IMG/VR virus record: IMGVR_UViG_3300010370_000030
Location: 17,808 to 81,807 of that record
DNA from: a virus
Length of the DNA stretch: 64,000 nt
Reading direction: 5' to 3' (one strand)
Every line of letters starts with the position of its first letter. Within the stretch, counting starts at the first letter, position 1. Position numbers and translations under genes: made by a program. The notes beneath the pieces are model-generated. The model saw only the letters and a program-made list of their open reading frames with translations. It did not search any database and was not told where the DNA came from. Of the stretch, positions 33,265 to 43,893 are shown one piece after another.

Positions 33265-35028
33265 ATGACAACACAACTTATCACCAATTATTTTCGTCTC
33301 CATAATGTTAATCAATTTAAAGAGTCGATAAACGAAACAGCAAACAGCGTATACTATGTGTTTGCGGCTCGACATACACCATACGCAAGTGGAGATGGTA
33401 CTGTTGCTAGCATTACCAATAGCGTCGAAGAAACGATGACCAATCCTTATGAAGAAATGGTCTTTGGCAAAAGAGTCTCTGCAAATGATGTCGCTGTAAT
33501 GATACCTAGGTATGTGTGGACATCCAATACACAGTATTCTGCATACCGAAGTAATGAAGATCTCAACGATAAACAGTTCTTTGTATATGTCGATGAAGGG
33601 TCCTCATATAGTGTGTTCAAATGTTTGGACAACAACGGTAATGCCTACTCGACATATGCGCCTTCTATTAGTGAAACTTCGCCCGATGATGAGTACTATG
33701 CAACGAACGATGGGTATCAGTGGAAGTTCATGTATTCAATTACTCCTACACAGTTTGACAAATTTGCAACTTCAGATTTGATACCTGTATTTGCAAACAC
33801 CCAAGTTGTAGGCAATGCAGTCTCTGGTGCTATTGAAGTTATAGGTGTTACTTTCAAAGGATCCAATTACAACACAACGTTGAGTGGTATATTTGAGTCG
33901 GACGATGTTCGTATTGGTGGTGACTCCACGCTTTATTACATAGCTAACAGTGCATCATCAGCAAATAATTTTTATACAGGCAGTTATATTTACTTAACTG
34001 CTGGTACAGGAGCTGGACAAGGTCGACGCATAGTCGATTACTCCGTCATTGGTGGTTCAAAAACCATTACATTAAGTGAACCGTTTACAGTTAACCCTGT
34101 CGGTGGTACTGAGTATGAAATTACTCCAGCTGTTGTTATAGAAGGGGATGGAAATGACGCTGAAGCTCGAGCTATTGTTAACACAACTTCTTCCAATTCA
34201 ATATCACGAGTAGAAATTATCAACCGGGGTAGTGGTTATACATGGGCTTCAGCAACTGTCACAGGTAATACAGGGGGCATATCGAATAATGCAACTCTCC
34301 GTGTTGATAGGGGACCTAAAGGTGGTCATGGTTCAAATCCTGAATACGAACTTATAGGTACGGCTTTAGGAGTAAGTGTTACGTTTGCCAACAATGAAGT
34401 CGGTACAATACCGACAGAAAATGATTATAGAACTTTTGGTTTAATAAAAGATCCATTATATGCAAACGTTGTCTGTACGCTTACGTCACCAAATGGTTCT
34501 TTCACGGTCGGTGAGCTCGTAACACAAAATGTTTCGAATGCGTCTGGCTATGTTACAGAGTGGGATACTATTAGTACTTTGTCCTTGACGAATGTTAGCG
34601 GGGTTTTCGTTACTTCGCAAGTTGTAACTGGTGCTACTTCGGATGCTGAAGGCACAGTAAGTACGTATCAAATAAACGGACAAGCAAAGAATTTCAATAC
34701 ATTCGATCAGCGTTATCGTTATACCTTTCTACCAATCAGCGGTACCTTTCAACAAGATGAAGTTGTATATCAAACAGATCTACAACTTGCAAATGCCATT
34801 TTCCACAGCAACACGTCAACAAATCTATATGTAACACACGTCAAAGGTGTGCTAAATACAGGTAACACTTTGATAGGGATCAATTCAACAGCAACGGCAA
34901 ACTTACTATTTGCTTATGCGCCTGATCTAGTTAAACATTCTGGTGAAGTAGTGTATGTAGAAAATGAGACACCAATCACGCGATCCAATTCTCAATCAGA
35001 AACCATCAAGCTAATTTTGCAGTTTTGA
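33265..35028 (+). CDS. 8: gp8, baseplate wedge protein
   Basis: 587 residues versus 334 in T4. The first about 230 residues match gp8 (YYVFAARHTPYASGDGTVAS, MIPRYVWTSNTQYSAYRSNE, FVYVDEGSSYSVFKCLDNNG, DGYQWKFMYSITPTQFDKF). The C-terminal extension holds beta-rich modules with the GSFTVGELVTQNVSNASGYV type of sequence seen in neighbouring proteins. gp8 dimers connect the wedge to peripheral fibre components. Confidence 0.85.
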   Translation: MTTQLITNYFRLHNVNQFKESINETANSVYYVFAARHTPYASGDGTVASITNSVEETMTNPYEEMVFGKRVSANDVAVMIPRYVWTSNTQYSAYRSNEDLNDKQFFVYVDEGSSYSVFKCLDNNGNAYSTYAPSISETSPDDEYYATNDGYQWKFMYSITPTQFDKFATSDLIPVFANTQVVGNAVSGAIEVIGVTFKGSNYNTTLSGIFESDDVRIGGDSTLYYIANSASSANNFYTGSYIYLTAGTGAGQGRRIVDYSVIGGSKTITLSEPFTVNPVGGTEYEITPAVVIEGDGNDAEARAIVNTTSSNSISRVEIINRGSGYTWASATVTGNTGGISNNATLRVDRGPKGGHGSNPEYELIGTALGVSVTFANNEVGTIPTENDYRTFGLIKDPLYANVVCTLTSPNGSFTVGELVTQNVSNASGYVTEWDTISTLSLTNVSGVFVTSQVVTGATSDAEGTVSTYQINGQAKNFNTFDQRYRYTFLPISGTFQQDEVVYQTDLQLANAIFHSNTSTNLYVTHVKGVLNTGNTLIGINSTATANLLFAYAPDLVKHSGEVVYVENETPITRSNSQSETIKLILQF

Positions 35029-35038
35029 GAGATAACAC

Positions 35039-38000
35039 ATGCCATTAGAAAAATCCCTTAATGTAAGTCCTTATTACGATGATTTTAATGAAGAGAAGGA
35101 CTTTTACAGAATATTATTCAAGCCTGGTGTTGCTGTTCAGACTCGAGAACTGAATCAACTTCAAGCGCTTTTACAAAATCAAGTTGAACGTTTTGGTAGT
35201 CACGTATTTAAATCTGGCACGATATTAAGTGGCGTAAATTTTAATTATCTAACAGCATACCCTTATGCAAAGATACTAGATGTGCAAACGGATGGTCAGC
35301 CTTCATTACCAGCAGGATATGTTAACTATTTTGTTAAGTCAAGTTTAAATCTAACAGCACGTGTTGTTGATTACAAAGATGGTCTAGAAGCAAGCAATCC
35401 TGATCTTAAAACAATCTATCTTAGATACACGAATAGTTCAGATCCAGATCCCGCCGCTTCAAGTATCATATACTCAGCATTTCAACCTAATGAACAGCTA
35501 ACTGTTTTTGGTGAGGATTATCCATTATTCAAAATTAATGTTATTAGTGGTGGTGTTGGTTTTTCTAACTCGGATACAATTGTAGTTCAAAGTGCTCTAC
35601 AACTAGCTAACGTGACGGGAACGTTCACAAATGGTGAAGTCATTACACAATCGACGACGCTTGCTAAAGGTGTTATTAAGGCAATAAACACAACAGCCAT
35701 AGCATGCACGACTATTCTTAGTATCGCACCTCTCACGGCTGATTTAACCAATACTAGCGTTAATTCGGCGGCATGGACCTTCACAGCACCATATACCGTG
35801 GTCGGAAACACTTCAGGTGCAACTGCTAATGTATCTGGCTTAATAGGTTCGGGTGCTACAGCTCTAATGACCACGGATACAAGTGGTATCATTCAATCTA
35901 TATCACTAAGTAACGTAGGTGAAGATTATACCTACTTACCTTGGGTGACAGTAAAGACTTCTAATACCACTGCTACCGTTGCAAGTTTGGATCTTGTCGC
36001 GCAAAATTACAAGGCCAAAATTACTGTAGCAAACACTACTGTAAACGCTGTTGGCACAGGATATGCATTTGGTGTATCAGAAGGTATTATCTACCAAAAA
36101 GGACACTTTCTTCGAGTTGAAAAACAGTCTATTATTATAGACAAGTACACAACAACACCAAACAACATTGTTGTTGGTTTTAAGACTACTGAAGAATATG
36201 TTGATAGTAATGAGGACGAAACACTTCTCGATAACGCATCGGGAGCGCCTAACTATACGGCACCGGGGGCAGATAGACTGCTGTTGACACCGGTTCTGAC
36301 AACCTTGACGTCGGAACAAGCTGCAGCAAATATTGACTTTTTTGCTTTAGCAGAGTGGAAATCGGGTCTACCATTTAAAGAGAACCGTACAACAGTATAC
36401 ACAACAATAGGCGATGAACTAGCTCGTAGGACGTATGAAACGCATGGTAATTACATCATAGATCGTTTCAACGTCACAACAAAAGAAAAGGCAACAACAA
36501 ACACGACACATTTTGATGTTGTTGTTGATCCAGGTACAGCCTATATTGAAGGGTACAGAATAGCGACGAAATACAACAACTATATCAATGTTGCTCGCTC
36601 TTCAACAACAACGGACTTATCATCTCAATCTATAACAGTTAATTATGGCAATTACACAATTGTAAAAGAGCTTGTTGGGGTTTTTAACTTTAAGGCTGGA
36701 GCATCTGTTTCATTATACGATACAGCAAAACAGCTAATAACCAATAGCACGAATACCACGTTGACTGTTACAAATGGAACAATTACGCCAGCTGGTAATT
36801 CTATAGGAACAGCAAGACTTCGTTCCTTGGTTCTTGATACAGGCGATCCTGGAACAGCCGAAGCAACGTATAGGATGTATCTCTTTGATATTGACATGGA
36901 CTCGGGATATTCATTCCGTGACGTCAAGAGCATTTATTCTAACGATGGACAAGACGGTATTGCAGATGTAGTACGAGTTCAGGATGCTACAATCAATGCG
37001 AACGTTGCACAGCTGTATGATGTTTCACGAAATCAATTAGTGTTTCCAATTGAAGCCGGGGCTGTTGAGTCATTAGAAAACATTTCGTACATTTATAGAA
37101 CTGTTTCAGACAACGATCGGCTAGTAACAACATCAGGCACAGTACAAATAGGACCACTGAACGCGGGATTCACATTTCCATACAGCGGAACGCTATCAGC
37201 AACACAAGAAAAAGATTTTGTTGTGATACCAACAGAGCCTTTTCAAGCCGCTGCGAATATTACAGGCACAAGCATAAGTGTGTATGCAAACGGGTTGATC
37301 GAAGGAACAGGTACTACATTCATAGCCGATCTTGCACCAGGTGATTTTATCAAGTGTGCCAATTCAACAGCTGCTGCTTATTTTCAGATTAAATCAATTG
37401 CAAACAACACTCAAGCGCAGCTAACAACAGCAGCAACAGCAATGACTGCTGGTAATACATACCTATATTTCCCTGCGCTATATCCTATATCACTATCACG
37501 TACATCACGAAGTATTAGTATCAATGGTGGCGCCAACACTGCGACGATTAGTCTAGGCGTTTCAGCAAACGTTGAAGCAAATGCGATCGTCGTCTATAAC
37601 GTAAAGAGAACAAACGTTTCACCGGTGTCAAAAACGATTAATCGTGACGTGCTTGTTAAAATTCATACAGCAAATAATGATGGTAGTAATACAGGACCGT
37701 GGTCATTAGGATTACCAGGTGTTGTTCGTCTAAAAAATGTATACCTTGGTAACTCAACCAATGTAGGAACAACAACTAATACGACAGTATCTGATGTTAC
37801 AAAATATTTTGTTATAGATCCTGTTGAAGATGAGAACGCTTATAGATTGTCTCAGCTTAAATTAAAAAACGTACCCTCTACGCTAGCTGTCAACACAAAT
37901 CAGTTCATACTTGCGAAAGTTGATGTATTGACGCAGGCGTCTCGAGGTCTTGTTGCTATCGGTTCTTACGATATAGATGATACAGCTAACCTTGCTAGTT

Positions 38001-39052
38001 CTTCAAGTACGATTAACACGTTAGAGATACCTGAACTCTATACGACTCAAGGTAAATATGTTGACCTACGTAATGCCTTTGATTTTCGTCCATATGCTAC
38101 AAACACTGCTGTTGTTACGGCAACATTGGGTTCAGCAAATACAAACCCATCAGGCGCATTCACTTTAAGTAGTGCAGAATTGTATATCCCAGCACCTGAT
38201 TCCACCATAACGTTCGATGCCACGTATTATAATAAACGTAAAGACCGTGTTGTTGTAACAAGTAACGGATCCTTTGTTGTTCTACAAGGTACGCCTGATC
38301 TTAATAATCCAAAAGCTCCAGAACAACCAGATCATTCGGTTACAATAGGCGTGCTAAGTATTCCTGCATATCCCTCGTTGCCTTCAGTTTTAAACTCTCA
38401 GACAACAGAGTTTGCCGGTAAAGAACTTGTTTCACAAGATACGCTTTTAACTGAAAGACTTAGTAGCTCACTAGTGACGGTTGATTCAGTAAAAAATATT
38501 AATGATGCCCAACACCGCGTTTACACGATGAAAGATATTGGTTTACTTGATCGTCGTTTAAACACAATTGAAAGCACCGTGAGTTTATCAGCTATTGAGC
38601 AAAAAATAAAAGAACTAACAATTCCAAGTAGCATAACAATAACAACAAACAGATTTAAGAACGCATTCTTTGTCGATCAGTTTAGTGATTACACTAAATC
38701 TGATTCAACTCATCGTGAATTCAGAGCAGGTATATCGCCTGAACGTGGAGTTTTACAACCAAAGATCAATCAACTAAATATTGAGTCTGAGTTTGATTTA
38801 ACGCATTCTAACACAGCCGCTTGTGTTACGAATGGATTTGCTATGTTACCGTATACGTCGGAAACACTGATCAATCAAAACATAAAGAATATTGTTCTTA
38901 ACGGTGATGGACAAGAAGTAAGGTTTATAGGGTCAGGATCAATTTCACCTCCATCTTTCTCTGTGAAATTGCGTGGTGAACGTATTATTCAAGAAGATGC
39001 TCCACCACCACCGCCGCCTCCACCAAGTAGGCCGTGGTGGAAATTCTGGTAA
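35039..39052 (+). CDS. DUF4815 virion structural protein
   Basis: 1,337 residues. The N-terminal region (YYDDFNEEKDFYRILFKPGV, AVQTRELNQLQALLQNQVER, FGSHVFKSGTILSG) is the start of DUF4815, a domain of T4-like phage tails. Later blocks include FLRVEKQSIIIDKYTTTPNN and a DLRNAFDFRP region. The C-terminal domain ends in a Pro-rich tail (PPPPPPPSRPWWKFW). It lies downstream of gp8 where T4 has gp9/gp10, so a wedge-peripheral fibre-holding role is inferred. Confidence 0.78.
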   Translation: MPLEKSLNVSPYYDDFNEEKDFYRILFKPGVAVQTRELNQLQALLQNQVERFGSHVFKSGTILSGVNFNYLTAYPYAKILDVQTDGQPSLPAGYVNYFVKSSLNLTARVVDYKDGLEASNPDLKTIYLRYTNSSDPDPAASSIIYSAFQPNEQLTVFGEDYPLFKINVISGGVGFSNSDTIVVQSALQLANVTGTFTNGEVITQSTTLAKGVIKAINTTAIACTTILSIAPLTADLTNTSVNSAAWTFTAPYTVVGNTSGATANVSGLIGSGATALMTTDTSGIIQSISLSNVGEDYTYLPWVTVKTSNTTATVASLDLVAQNYKAKITVANTTVNAVGTGYAFGVSEGIIYQKGHFLRVEKQSIIIDKYTTTPNNIVVGFKTTEEYVDSNEDETLLDNASGAPNYTAPGADRLLLTPVLTTLTSEQAAANIDFFALAEWKSGLPFKENRTTVYTTIGDELARRTYETHGNYIIDRFNVTTKEKATTNTTHFDVVVDPGTAYIEGYRIATKYNNYINVARSSTTTDLSSQSITVNYGNYTIVKELVGVFNFKAGASVSLYDTAKQLITNSTNTTLTVTNGTITPAGNSIGTARLRSLVLDTGDPGTAEATYRMYLFDIDMDSGYSFRDVKSIYSNDGQDGIADVVRVQDATINANVAQLYDVSRNQLVFPIEAGAVESLENISYIYRTVSDNDRLVTTSGTVQIGPLNAGFTFPYSGTLSATQEKDFVVIPTEPFQAAANITGTSISVYANGLIEGTGTTFIADLAPGDFIKCANSTAAAYFQIKSIANNTQAQLTTAATAMTAGNTYLYFPALYPISLSRTSRSISINGGANTATISLGVSANVEANAIVVYNVKRTNVSPVSKTINRDVLVKIHTANNDGSNTGPWSLGLPGVVRLKNVYLGNSTNVGTTTNTTVSDVTKYFVIDPVEDENAYRLSQLKLKNVPSTLAVNTNQFILAKVDVLTQASRGLVAIGSYDIDDTANLASSSSTINTLEIPELYTTQGKYVDLRNAFDFRPYATNTAVVTATLGSANTNPSGAFTLSSAELYIPAPDSTITFDATYYNKRKDRVVVTSNGSFVVLQGTPDLNNPKAPEQPDHSVTIGVLSIPAYPSLPSVLNSQTTEFAGKELVSQDTLLTERLSSSLVTVDSVKNINDAQHRVYTMKDIGLLDRRLNTIESTVSLSAIEQKIKELTIPSSITITTNRFKNAFFVDQFSDYTKSDSTHREFRAGISPERGVLQPKINQLNIESEFDLTHSNTAACVTNGFAMLPYTSETLINQNIKNIVLNGDGQEVRFIGSGSISPPSFSVKLRGERIIQEDAPPPPPPPPSRPWWKFW

Positions 39053-39065
39053 GGATAAGTGTTAA

Positions 39066-39545
39066 ATGGCAATACAAACAAATTTATTTTTTACGACACG
39101 CGACCAGGTTTTTACGGTAACAGTCTATGGGCTGAGACCTTTAACAAGACATTATTGTTTTTTTGAACGCAAACTTGTTCCGACAACTCAAATAAAACCT
39201 TTAAATGGAAATTTAGGTGAGTCAATTATTACCGATGAAAACGGATCTGTAACATTTGACTTCTATTATCAAAGTGGAGCTTCTCTCGCTGCGACAACTG
39301 TTGCGGAAGCTCAACGGTTTGCTGCATCTATTGCAGGTACGAAGGAAATTATTGTTAGCAACATCGGTTCGTCTACGTTAGATGCAGGATACGAAAATAC
39401 ATCGGATTCTTTCTTTACAACACAAATCCAAATTTCTGTTTTTATTCCGTCAGATAATGAGTTTGAGACTATAAACAAACCCTATGTACCGCCGCCTCCT
39501 CCTCCTATTACAGACGCGGGATACGATCAACCTCAAGGATGGTAA
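39066..39545 (+). CDS. Small virion protein of unknown function
   Basis: 159 residues with a beta-rich pattern (ERKLVPTTQIKPLNG, SVTFDFYYQSGASLAATTVA) and a Pro-rich C-terminus (PYVPPPPPPITDAGYDQPQG) like the end of the preceding protein. LFFTTRDQVFTVTVYGLRPL resembles an Ig-like beta domain. Its place between two large structural genes suggests a virion component. Function unknown. Confidence 0.55.
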   Translation: MAIQTNLFFTTRDQVFTVTVYGLRPLTRHYCFFERKLVPTTQIKPLNGNLGESIITDENGSVTFDFYYQSGASLAATTVAEAQRFAASIAGTKEIIVSNIGSSTLDAGYENTSDSFFTTQIQISVFIPSDNEFETINKPYVPPPPPPITDAGYDQPQGW

Positions 39546-39565
39546 TTAATAATAAAAGGTAATAA

Positions 39566-41602
39566 ATGAGCTACGATTTAGGACAAACATTTTATGTAGA
39601 CAAAGCGGCAGTTCAAAATGCTGAGATGTGTTTTGTTACCTCTGTTGGTTTGTTTTTCAAATCAAAACCTGTCCAAGGCAAAACAGTAAGTGGTTTAGAA
39701 TCACCAGGTGTCACCGTTGCTTTGTGTAGTGTTAAAGAAGATGGGACACCTAATATAGGTAGTTCACCGATAGATATAGCCCGTAAAGAATACGCCGATA
39801 TATCTGTAAGTGCTACGGGTTCTACAGAAACGACTTTTATATTTGCTAAGCCGATATGTATCGATACTAATCGAACATATTGTTTCCTTATAGCTTTTGA
39901 CGGTAATGATACGGATTATGAAATATTTGCAAATAAAGCCGGCAAACTAGCTGTTTCATCGACGTCGATTTCACAGGTCTCATCAGGCATTGTTGATGGT
40001 AATGCCTACAAAATAACAAATGGTAACGTTCTTACTCCTCTGACCGATACAGATATCACATTTAAAGTTAAAGTAGCTAAATTCACCGAGCTCACACAAA
40101 CGATAAAGATTAACAATCGTCCCTATGAGTTTTTAACCGTTTCTGGTGTTACTGGAACATTTAAAGGTGGTGAAGAAGTTTATGGCTACGGAACAGGTGT
40201 AGGGAACGTCACTATCACACAAACGACATCTCTTGTTGGTGACGGTACAAATTTTACTGCACAGTTATCCGTGGGAGATAAAATCAAGATAGAAAGCGCT
40301 AACGGTGATTTGGTTAATATTCGCGTTGTAAACTCTATTACTAACACAACACATTTGGTAATGGATCGCCCAGGAAGTTTTATTGATAGTGAGGCAACGT
40401 GTAATACCGCACCAACAGGTATTCTTTATGAATATGATCCAATAAATGATTTAATGGTGATACAAGATTCAGACTCAATATCTGACAACTACAGAAACTG
40501 GGGTGATTCAGGTATCATCATAGGTGTGGATTCTAGAGCTTCGGCAGATATAACTAGTGTAGCGAATACCCGTGTTAACAACATTATACCCAACTATACG
40601 GCTACAACACCTCCACAAACATCACTGTCGCTTACGGCTAATTTTGCTAACACGAGTGGAGGAGTGAGCTCCACGAGGAAAGTAACAGCAAAGCTCGGTA
40701 AGCGAGTGTTCATCAATACGTATGACGCAATGCTGGCTTCTAGGACCCGTGAAGTCAAGGCAGCTACGCCTTTCAAATCGTTTGAAGGTGAACTCGTATT
40801 GACAACATCCAATCCTTACTCTAGTCCCTTTGTACGTGAAAATGATTTGGATTTATTTGTAGAAAGATATAGCGTTAACAATAATACAGCAAGCGAATCA
40901 TCAAACAGAGGGTCTGCTTCAGCTCGTTACATTGGAAATCAAGTAACGTTAACAAATAATCAATTTGCTGAAGATATGAAAATCTATCTCAAAGCATTTA
41001 AGCCTTCAAACACTGATATTAAAGTGTATGTTAAATTTTATAACACGACAGATATTGAATCATTTGACATGAAGAGTTGGACAGAACTATCGTTAAATTC
41101 AACTTCGGTAAGTGTAACATCAAACCCTTCAAACATTGATGATTTTAAAGATTTAGGGTTTGATGTACCGTTTTATCCACCTGGTACGCAAATCACAGGT
41201 AATTTTGCTGTCAACGCGAATGGTTTAATCGAAGGGTCATCGGGTACAGTAAGTAGTAACGTAGCTGTGGGGGATGTTGTTCGGGTTTATCATCCAGCTA
41301 ATGCTAGCATATACGTTGTAGATTCTGTGGTCGCAACTAATTCTTCTTCTTTAACCTTGTCGAGAGGGATTTCAAATACAACCATTACAAACCTACAATC
41401 GGGATTTTATGTAGACAAGACTACAGACAAAGAGGTTGCTTTCCTGGATAAACAAAATTTTAACACATTAACATATTTTAATAGTTCATTATCTAAGTTC
41501 AAGACATACAACGCTTTTGCTGTGAAGATTGTGTTATTGTCTTCGGATAATACAAATATACCATTTGTTGATGATCTACAGGCTGTGGCGGTGTCAGCGT
41601 GA
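39566..41602 (+). CDS. Virion structural protein, wedge/fibre region
   Basis: 678 residues. The N-terminus (DLGQTFYVDKAAVQNAEMCF, VTSVGLFFKSKPVQG, SPGVTVALCSVKEDGTPN) has the layout of long structural proteins that pair with DUF4815 proteins in T4-like phages. The middle carries a TGTFKGGEEVYGYGTG module and the C-terminal third (DMKIYLKAFKPSNTDIKVYV, FDVPFYPPGTQITGNF) is beta-rich. Preceded by AAAGGTAATAA. The exact role is not known; its stop overlaps the next start. Confidence 0.65.
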   Translation: MSYDLGQTFYVDKAAVQNAEMCFVTSVGLFFKSKPVQGKTVSGLESPGVTVALCSVKEDGTPNIGSSPIDIARKEYADISVSATGSTETTFIFAKPICIDTNRTYCFLIAFDGNDTDYEIFANKAGKLAVSSTSISQVSSGIVDGNAYKITNGNVLTPLTDTDITFKVKVAKFTELTQTIKINNRPYEFLTVSGVTGTFKGGEEVYGYGTGVGNVTITQTTSLVGDGTNFTAQLSVGDKIKIESANGDLVNIRVVNSITNTTHLVMDRPGSFIDSEATCNTAPTGILYEYDPINDLMVIQDSDSISDNYRNWGDSGIIIGVDSRASADITSVANTRVNNIIPNYTATTPPQTSLSLTANFANTSGGVSSTRKVTAKLGKRVFINTYDAMLASRTREVKAATPFKSFEGELVLTTSNPYSSPFVRENDLDLFVERYSVNNNTASESSNRGSASARYIGNQVTLTNNQFAEDMKIYLKAFKPSNTDIKVYVKFYNTTDIESFDMKSWTELSLNSTSVSVTSNPSNIDDFKDLGFDVPFYPPGTQITGNFAVNANGLIEGSSGTVSSNVAVGDVVRVYHPANASIYVVDSVVATNSSSLTLSRGISNTTITNLQSGFYVDKTTDKEVAFLDKQNFNTLTYFNSSLSKFKTYNAFAVKIVLLSSDNTNIPFVDDLQAVAVSA

Positions 41603-41832
41603 ATTATCGTCCAGATACAAGCGACTCTAATTATATTCGAGATCCTCTGTCCAAAGCTGTTCTAAATATTGATATGGCAGGATATGAACGGTTCAAAACG
41701 GAACGAGACTTCATACTAAGGCAGCAACAACTTGAAAATAGTGTGCATGATCTTAAAAAAGACTTGAATGAATTCAAAGACTTGATTAAACAGTTAATTA
41801 ACGGAAACACAAATGGCAAGACCAATAGCTAA
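41599..41832 (+). CDS. Short coiled-coil protein
   Basis: 77 residues. The C-terminal half (FILRQQQLENSVHDLKKDLN) is a predicted coiled coil. It overlaps the preceding gene by four bases and the next fibre gene by 20 bases, so translation is coupled. A fibre trimerisation or assembly role is possible but unproven. Confidence 0.6.
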   Translation: MNYRPDTSDSNYIRDPLSKAVLNIDMAGYERFKTERDFILRQQQLENSVHDLKKDLNEFKDLIKQLINGNTNGKTNS

Positions 41833-43885
41833 TGTTGTTATATCTACGGATTCATTTGCAACGTGGATTGGTATTACTAATCGGATAGCGGACACTATTA
41901 CGACGCAGGCCTTAACAGCAAACAATACCGCTAATGGGGCTAATGTTTCTGGTAATTCACAACTGATAGGTATTTTTGCTGCAAACACTATAGCTGCTGG
42001 CACAACCCTACGTGGTGGTACAGTTAACGCATCGGCTAATTTAAATGTAACATCAAATGCTTACTTTACAGGAAGTAATACGGCATTTGCTAGCAACGTT
42101 GCCATCTACAATTCGACAGGATATTTTTATTCAAACACACAAACGTTTTACGTAGCTGGTACACTTGCCAATGTAACCGCAAACAGCTACTTTAATTCCA
42201 ACTTCTTCATTGCAAACACGGTTATAAACCGTGTACAAGGTGGTGGATTTCAAGTAACTTCAAACACACTACTTTCTTCAGCTAATGTGTTTGTTAACGC
42301 AACGGCAACAACAATACAAAACGGCCAGGCGACAATAACATCTAACGTCTCTATTGAGAATACAAATACCAATATTAATGCAACAGCTTTTGGTGTTCAA
42401 GGTGTTAGCACTATAACAGGTAACACTACATTAAAAGGTAATACATCTACTAATAGTATTCAGCTCACTGGCAATTCGACTGTAACAGCTTTATCGGTAA
42501 GTGTCAACAGCGCTTCTGTTGTGGGTAATTTGGCTGTGACAAATGCTACTTCGTTATCCAATACGTTATCTATTAGTGGCAACACAACGATATCAAACAC
42601 GTTAGTTGTTACTGGTAATGTAACGTTCTCAAATACCCTATCAGTTGTTGGTGCAGCTACACTGTCGAATACATTAGCCGTGACAAATGCAGTAACTTTG
42701 TCAAACACGTTGTTGACGGTAGGTAATGTAACGTTTTCGAATACATTAGCTGTAACCGGTGCTGTCACAATGTCTAATACGCTAGCCGTGACAAATGCAG
42801 CTACGTTTTCAAATACAGTATCCGTTACTGGTAATGCTACGTTTTCAAACACAATATCTGTTACGGGCGCTGCAACACTTTCAAATACACTGGCAGTGAC
42901 AAATGCGGCAACATTATCTAACACGCTGTCTGTTACTGGTAATGTTGCGTTTTCAAACACATTATCCGTTACAGGTAATACTACATTATCAAACACATTA
43001 GCTGTAACTGGTGCTGTAACGTTATCAAATACATTAGCCGTTACAGGTACTGGGACGGTGAACGGTGCATTCACCGTTAACAATACAGCTTCTGTAGGCA
43101 ACACAACAATAACAGGATTTGTTAACGTATCATCAACGGCAAATGTTGGTGGTAATGTAAATTTAAGAGGCACTCTCACTGTTAACGGTGCTGTGACAGT
43201 ACCTAATACATTAGCTGTAGGAAATACTAGTGTTACTGGTTTTGTGTCTGTGACACAAACATTGGGTGTAACTAACGCTGTTACTTTCTCCAACACACTA
43301 GCGGTCACGGGTAATGTAACGTTTTCTAATACGTTAGCGGTTACAGGTGCAACGACTTTATCTAATACGTTAGCTGTTATAGGTAATGCGACGTTCTCAA
43401 ATACAATATCCGTCACTGGTAACGCAACATTCTCAAATACGATATCTGTAACCGGTAATACTACGCTATCAAATACATTAGCCGTAACAGGTGCTACGAC
43501 TCTATCGAACACACTCAGTGTTGCTGGTAATACAACACTCCAAACAGATCTTGAATTGTGCGTTGTATCGACTACACTTAATACAGTCACTGTAACTCCA
43601 CAAGATGTGTTGGTGTTAACAAAGCCTGTAGGATATAGAGCTGCAAAAATAACTGCAGCAGTGACAAGTCAAAGTGGTGCCAATGTATCAACACAGGAAA
43701 TGATCCTCGCACATTCAGCTTCTGCTAATGATGTAACATTGACAATTTATGGTACAGTAGCTGCTCCAGCAACAGCTAATCTGGGTAGTTTTTCTGCTGC
43801 TATAAATACAACAGCACTAGCGCTAAAGTTTCAACAAAACGGTGCTAGCTCGCTTGTAAAAATGTTCATTCAGTTTATCAAATAA
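41813..43885 (+). CDS. Repeat-rich tail fibre protein (SNTLAVTGN type)
   Basis: 690 residues. After a conserved short head (MARPIANVVISTDSFATWIG), residues about 240-580 are tandem units of about 12 residues with the pattern SNTLAVTGNVTF. They end in a C-terminal beta-domain (DLELCVVSTTLNTVTVTPQD, LGSFSAAINTTALALKFQQN). Thr/Asn/Val-rich regular repeats suggest a trimeric beta-fibre shaft. GNTTITGFVNVSSTANVGG-type units also occur in the next protein and in the fibre at 58829-60754. Confidence 0.75.
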   Translation: MARPIANVVISTDSFATWIGITNRIADTITTQALTANNTANGANVSGNSQLIGIFAANTIAAGTTLRGGTVNASANLNVTSNAYFTGSNTAFASNVAIYNSTGYFYSNTQTFYVAGTLANVTANSYFNSNFFIANTVINRVQGGGFQVTSNTLLSSANVFVNATATTIQNGQATITSNVSIENTNTNINATAFGVQGVSTITGNTTLKGNTSTNSIQLTGNSTVTALSVSVNSASVVGNLAVTNATSLSNTLSISGNTTISNTLVVTGNVTFSNTLSVVGAATLSNTLAVTNAVTLSNTLLTVGNVTFSNTLAVTGAVTMSNTLAVTNAATFSNTVSVTGNATFSNTISVTGAATLSNTLAVTNAATLSNTLSVTGNVAFSNTLSVTGNTTLSNTLAVTGAVTLSNTLAVTGTGTVNGAFTVNNTASVGNTTITGFVNVSSTANVGGNVNLRGTLTVNGAVTVPNTLAVGNTSVTGFVSVTQTLGVTNAVTFSNTLAVTGNVTFSNTLAVTGATTLSNTLAVIGNATFSNTISVTGNATFSNTISVTGNTTLSNTLAVTGATTLSNTLSVAGNTTLQTDLELCVVSTTLNTVTVTPQDVLVLTKPVGYRAAKITAAVTSQSGANVSTQEMILAHSASANDVTLTIYGTVAAPATANLGSFSAAINTTALALKFQQNGASSLVKMFIQFIK
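42540..43545 (+). repeat. SNTLAVTGN tandem repeats, fibre 1
   Basis: 36-base periodic coding repeats (unit near TTATCAAATACATTAGCC). Copies vary in synonymous positions. Confidence 0.75.
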
Positions 43886-43893
43886 GGTAAGTA

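Noticed and set aside
42460-43590. Long minus-strand open frame (376 codons) opposite the SNTLAVTGN repeats
   Set aside because: It is the antisense image of a codon-phased repeat in a convincing fibre gene; the product is a Val/Thr/Asn repeat with no ribosome site of its own.
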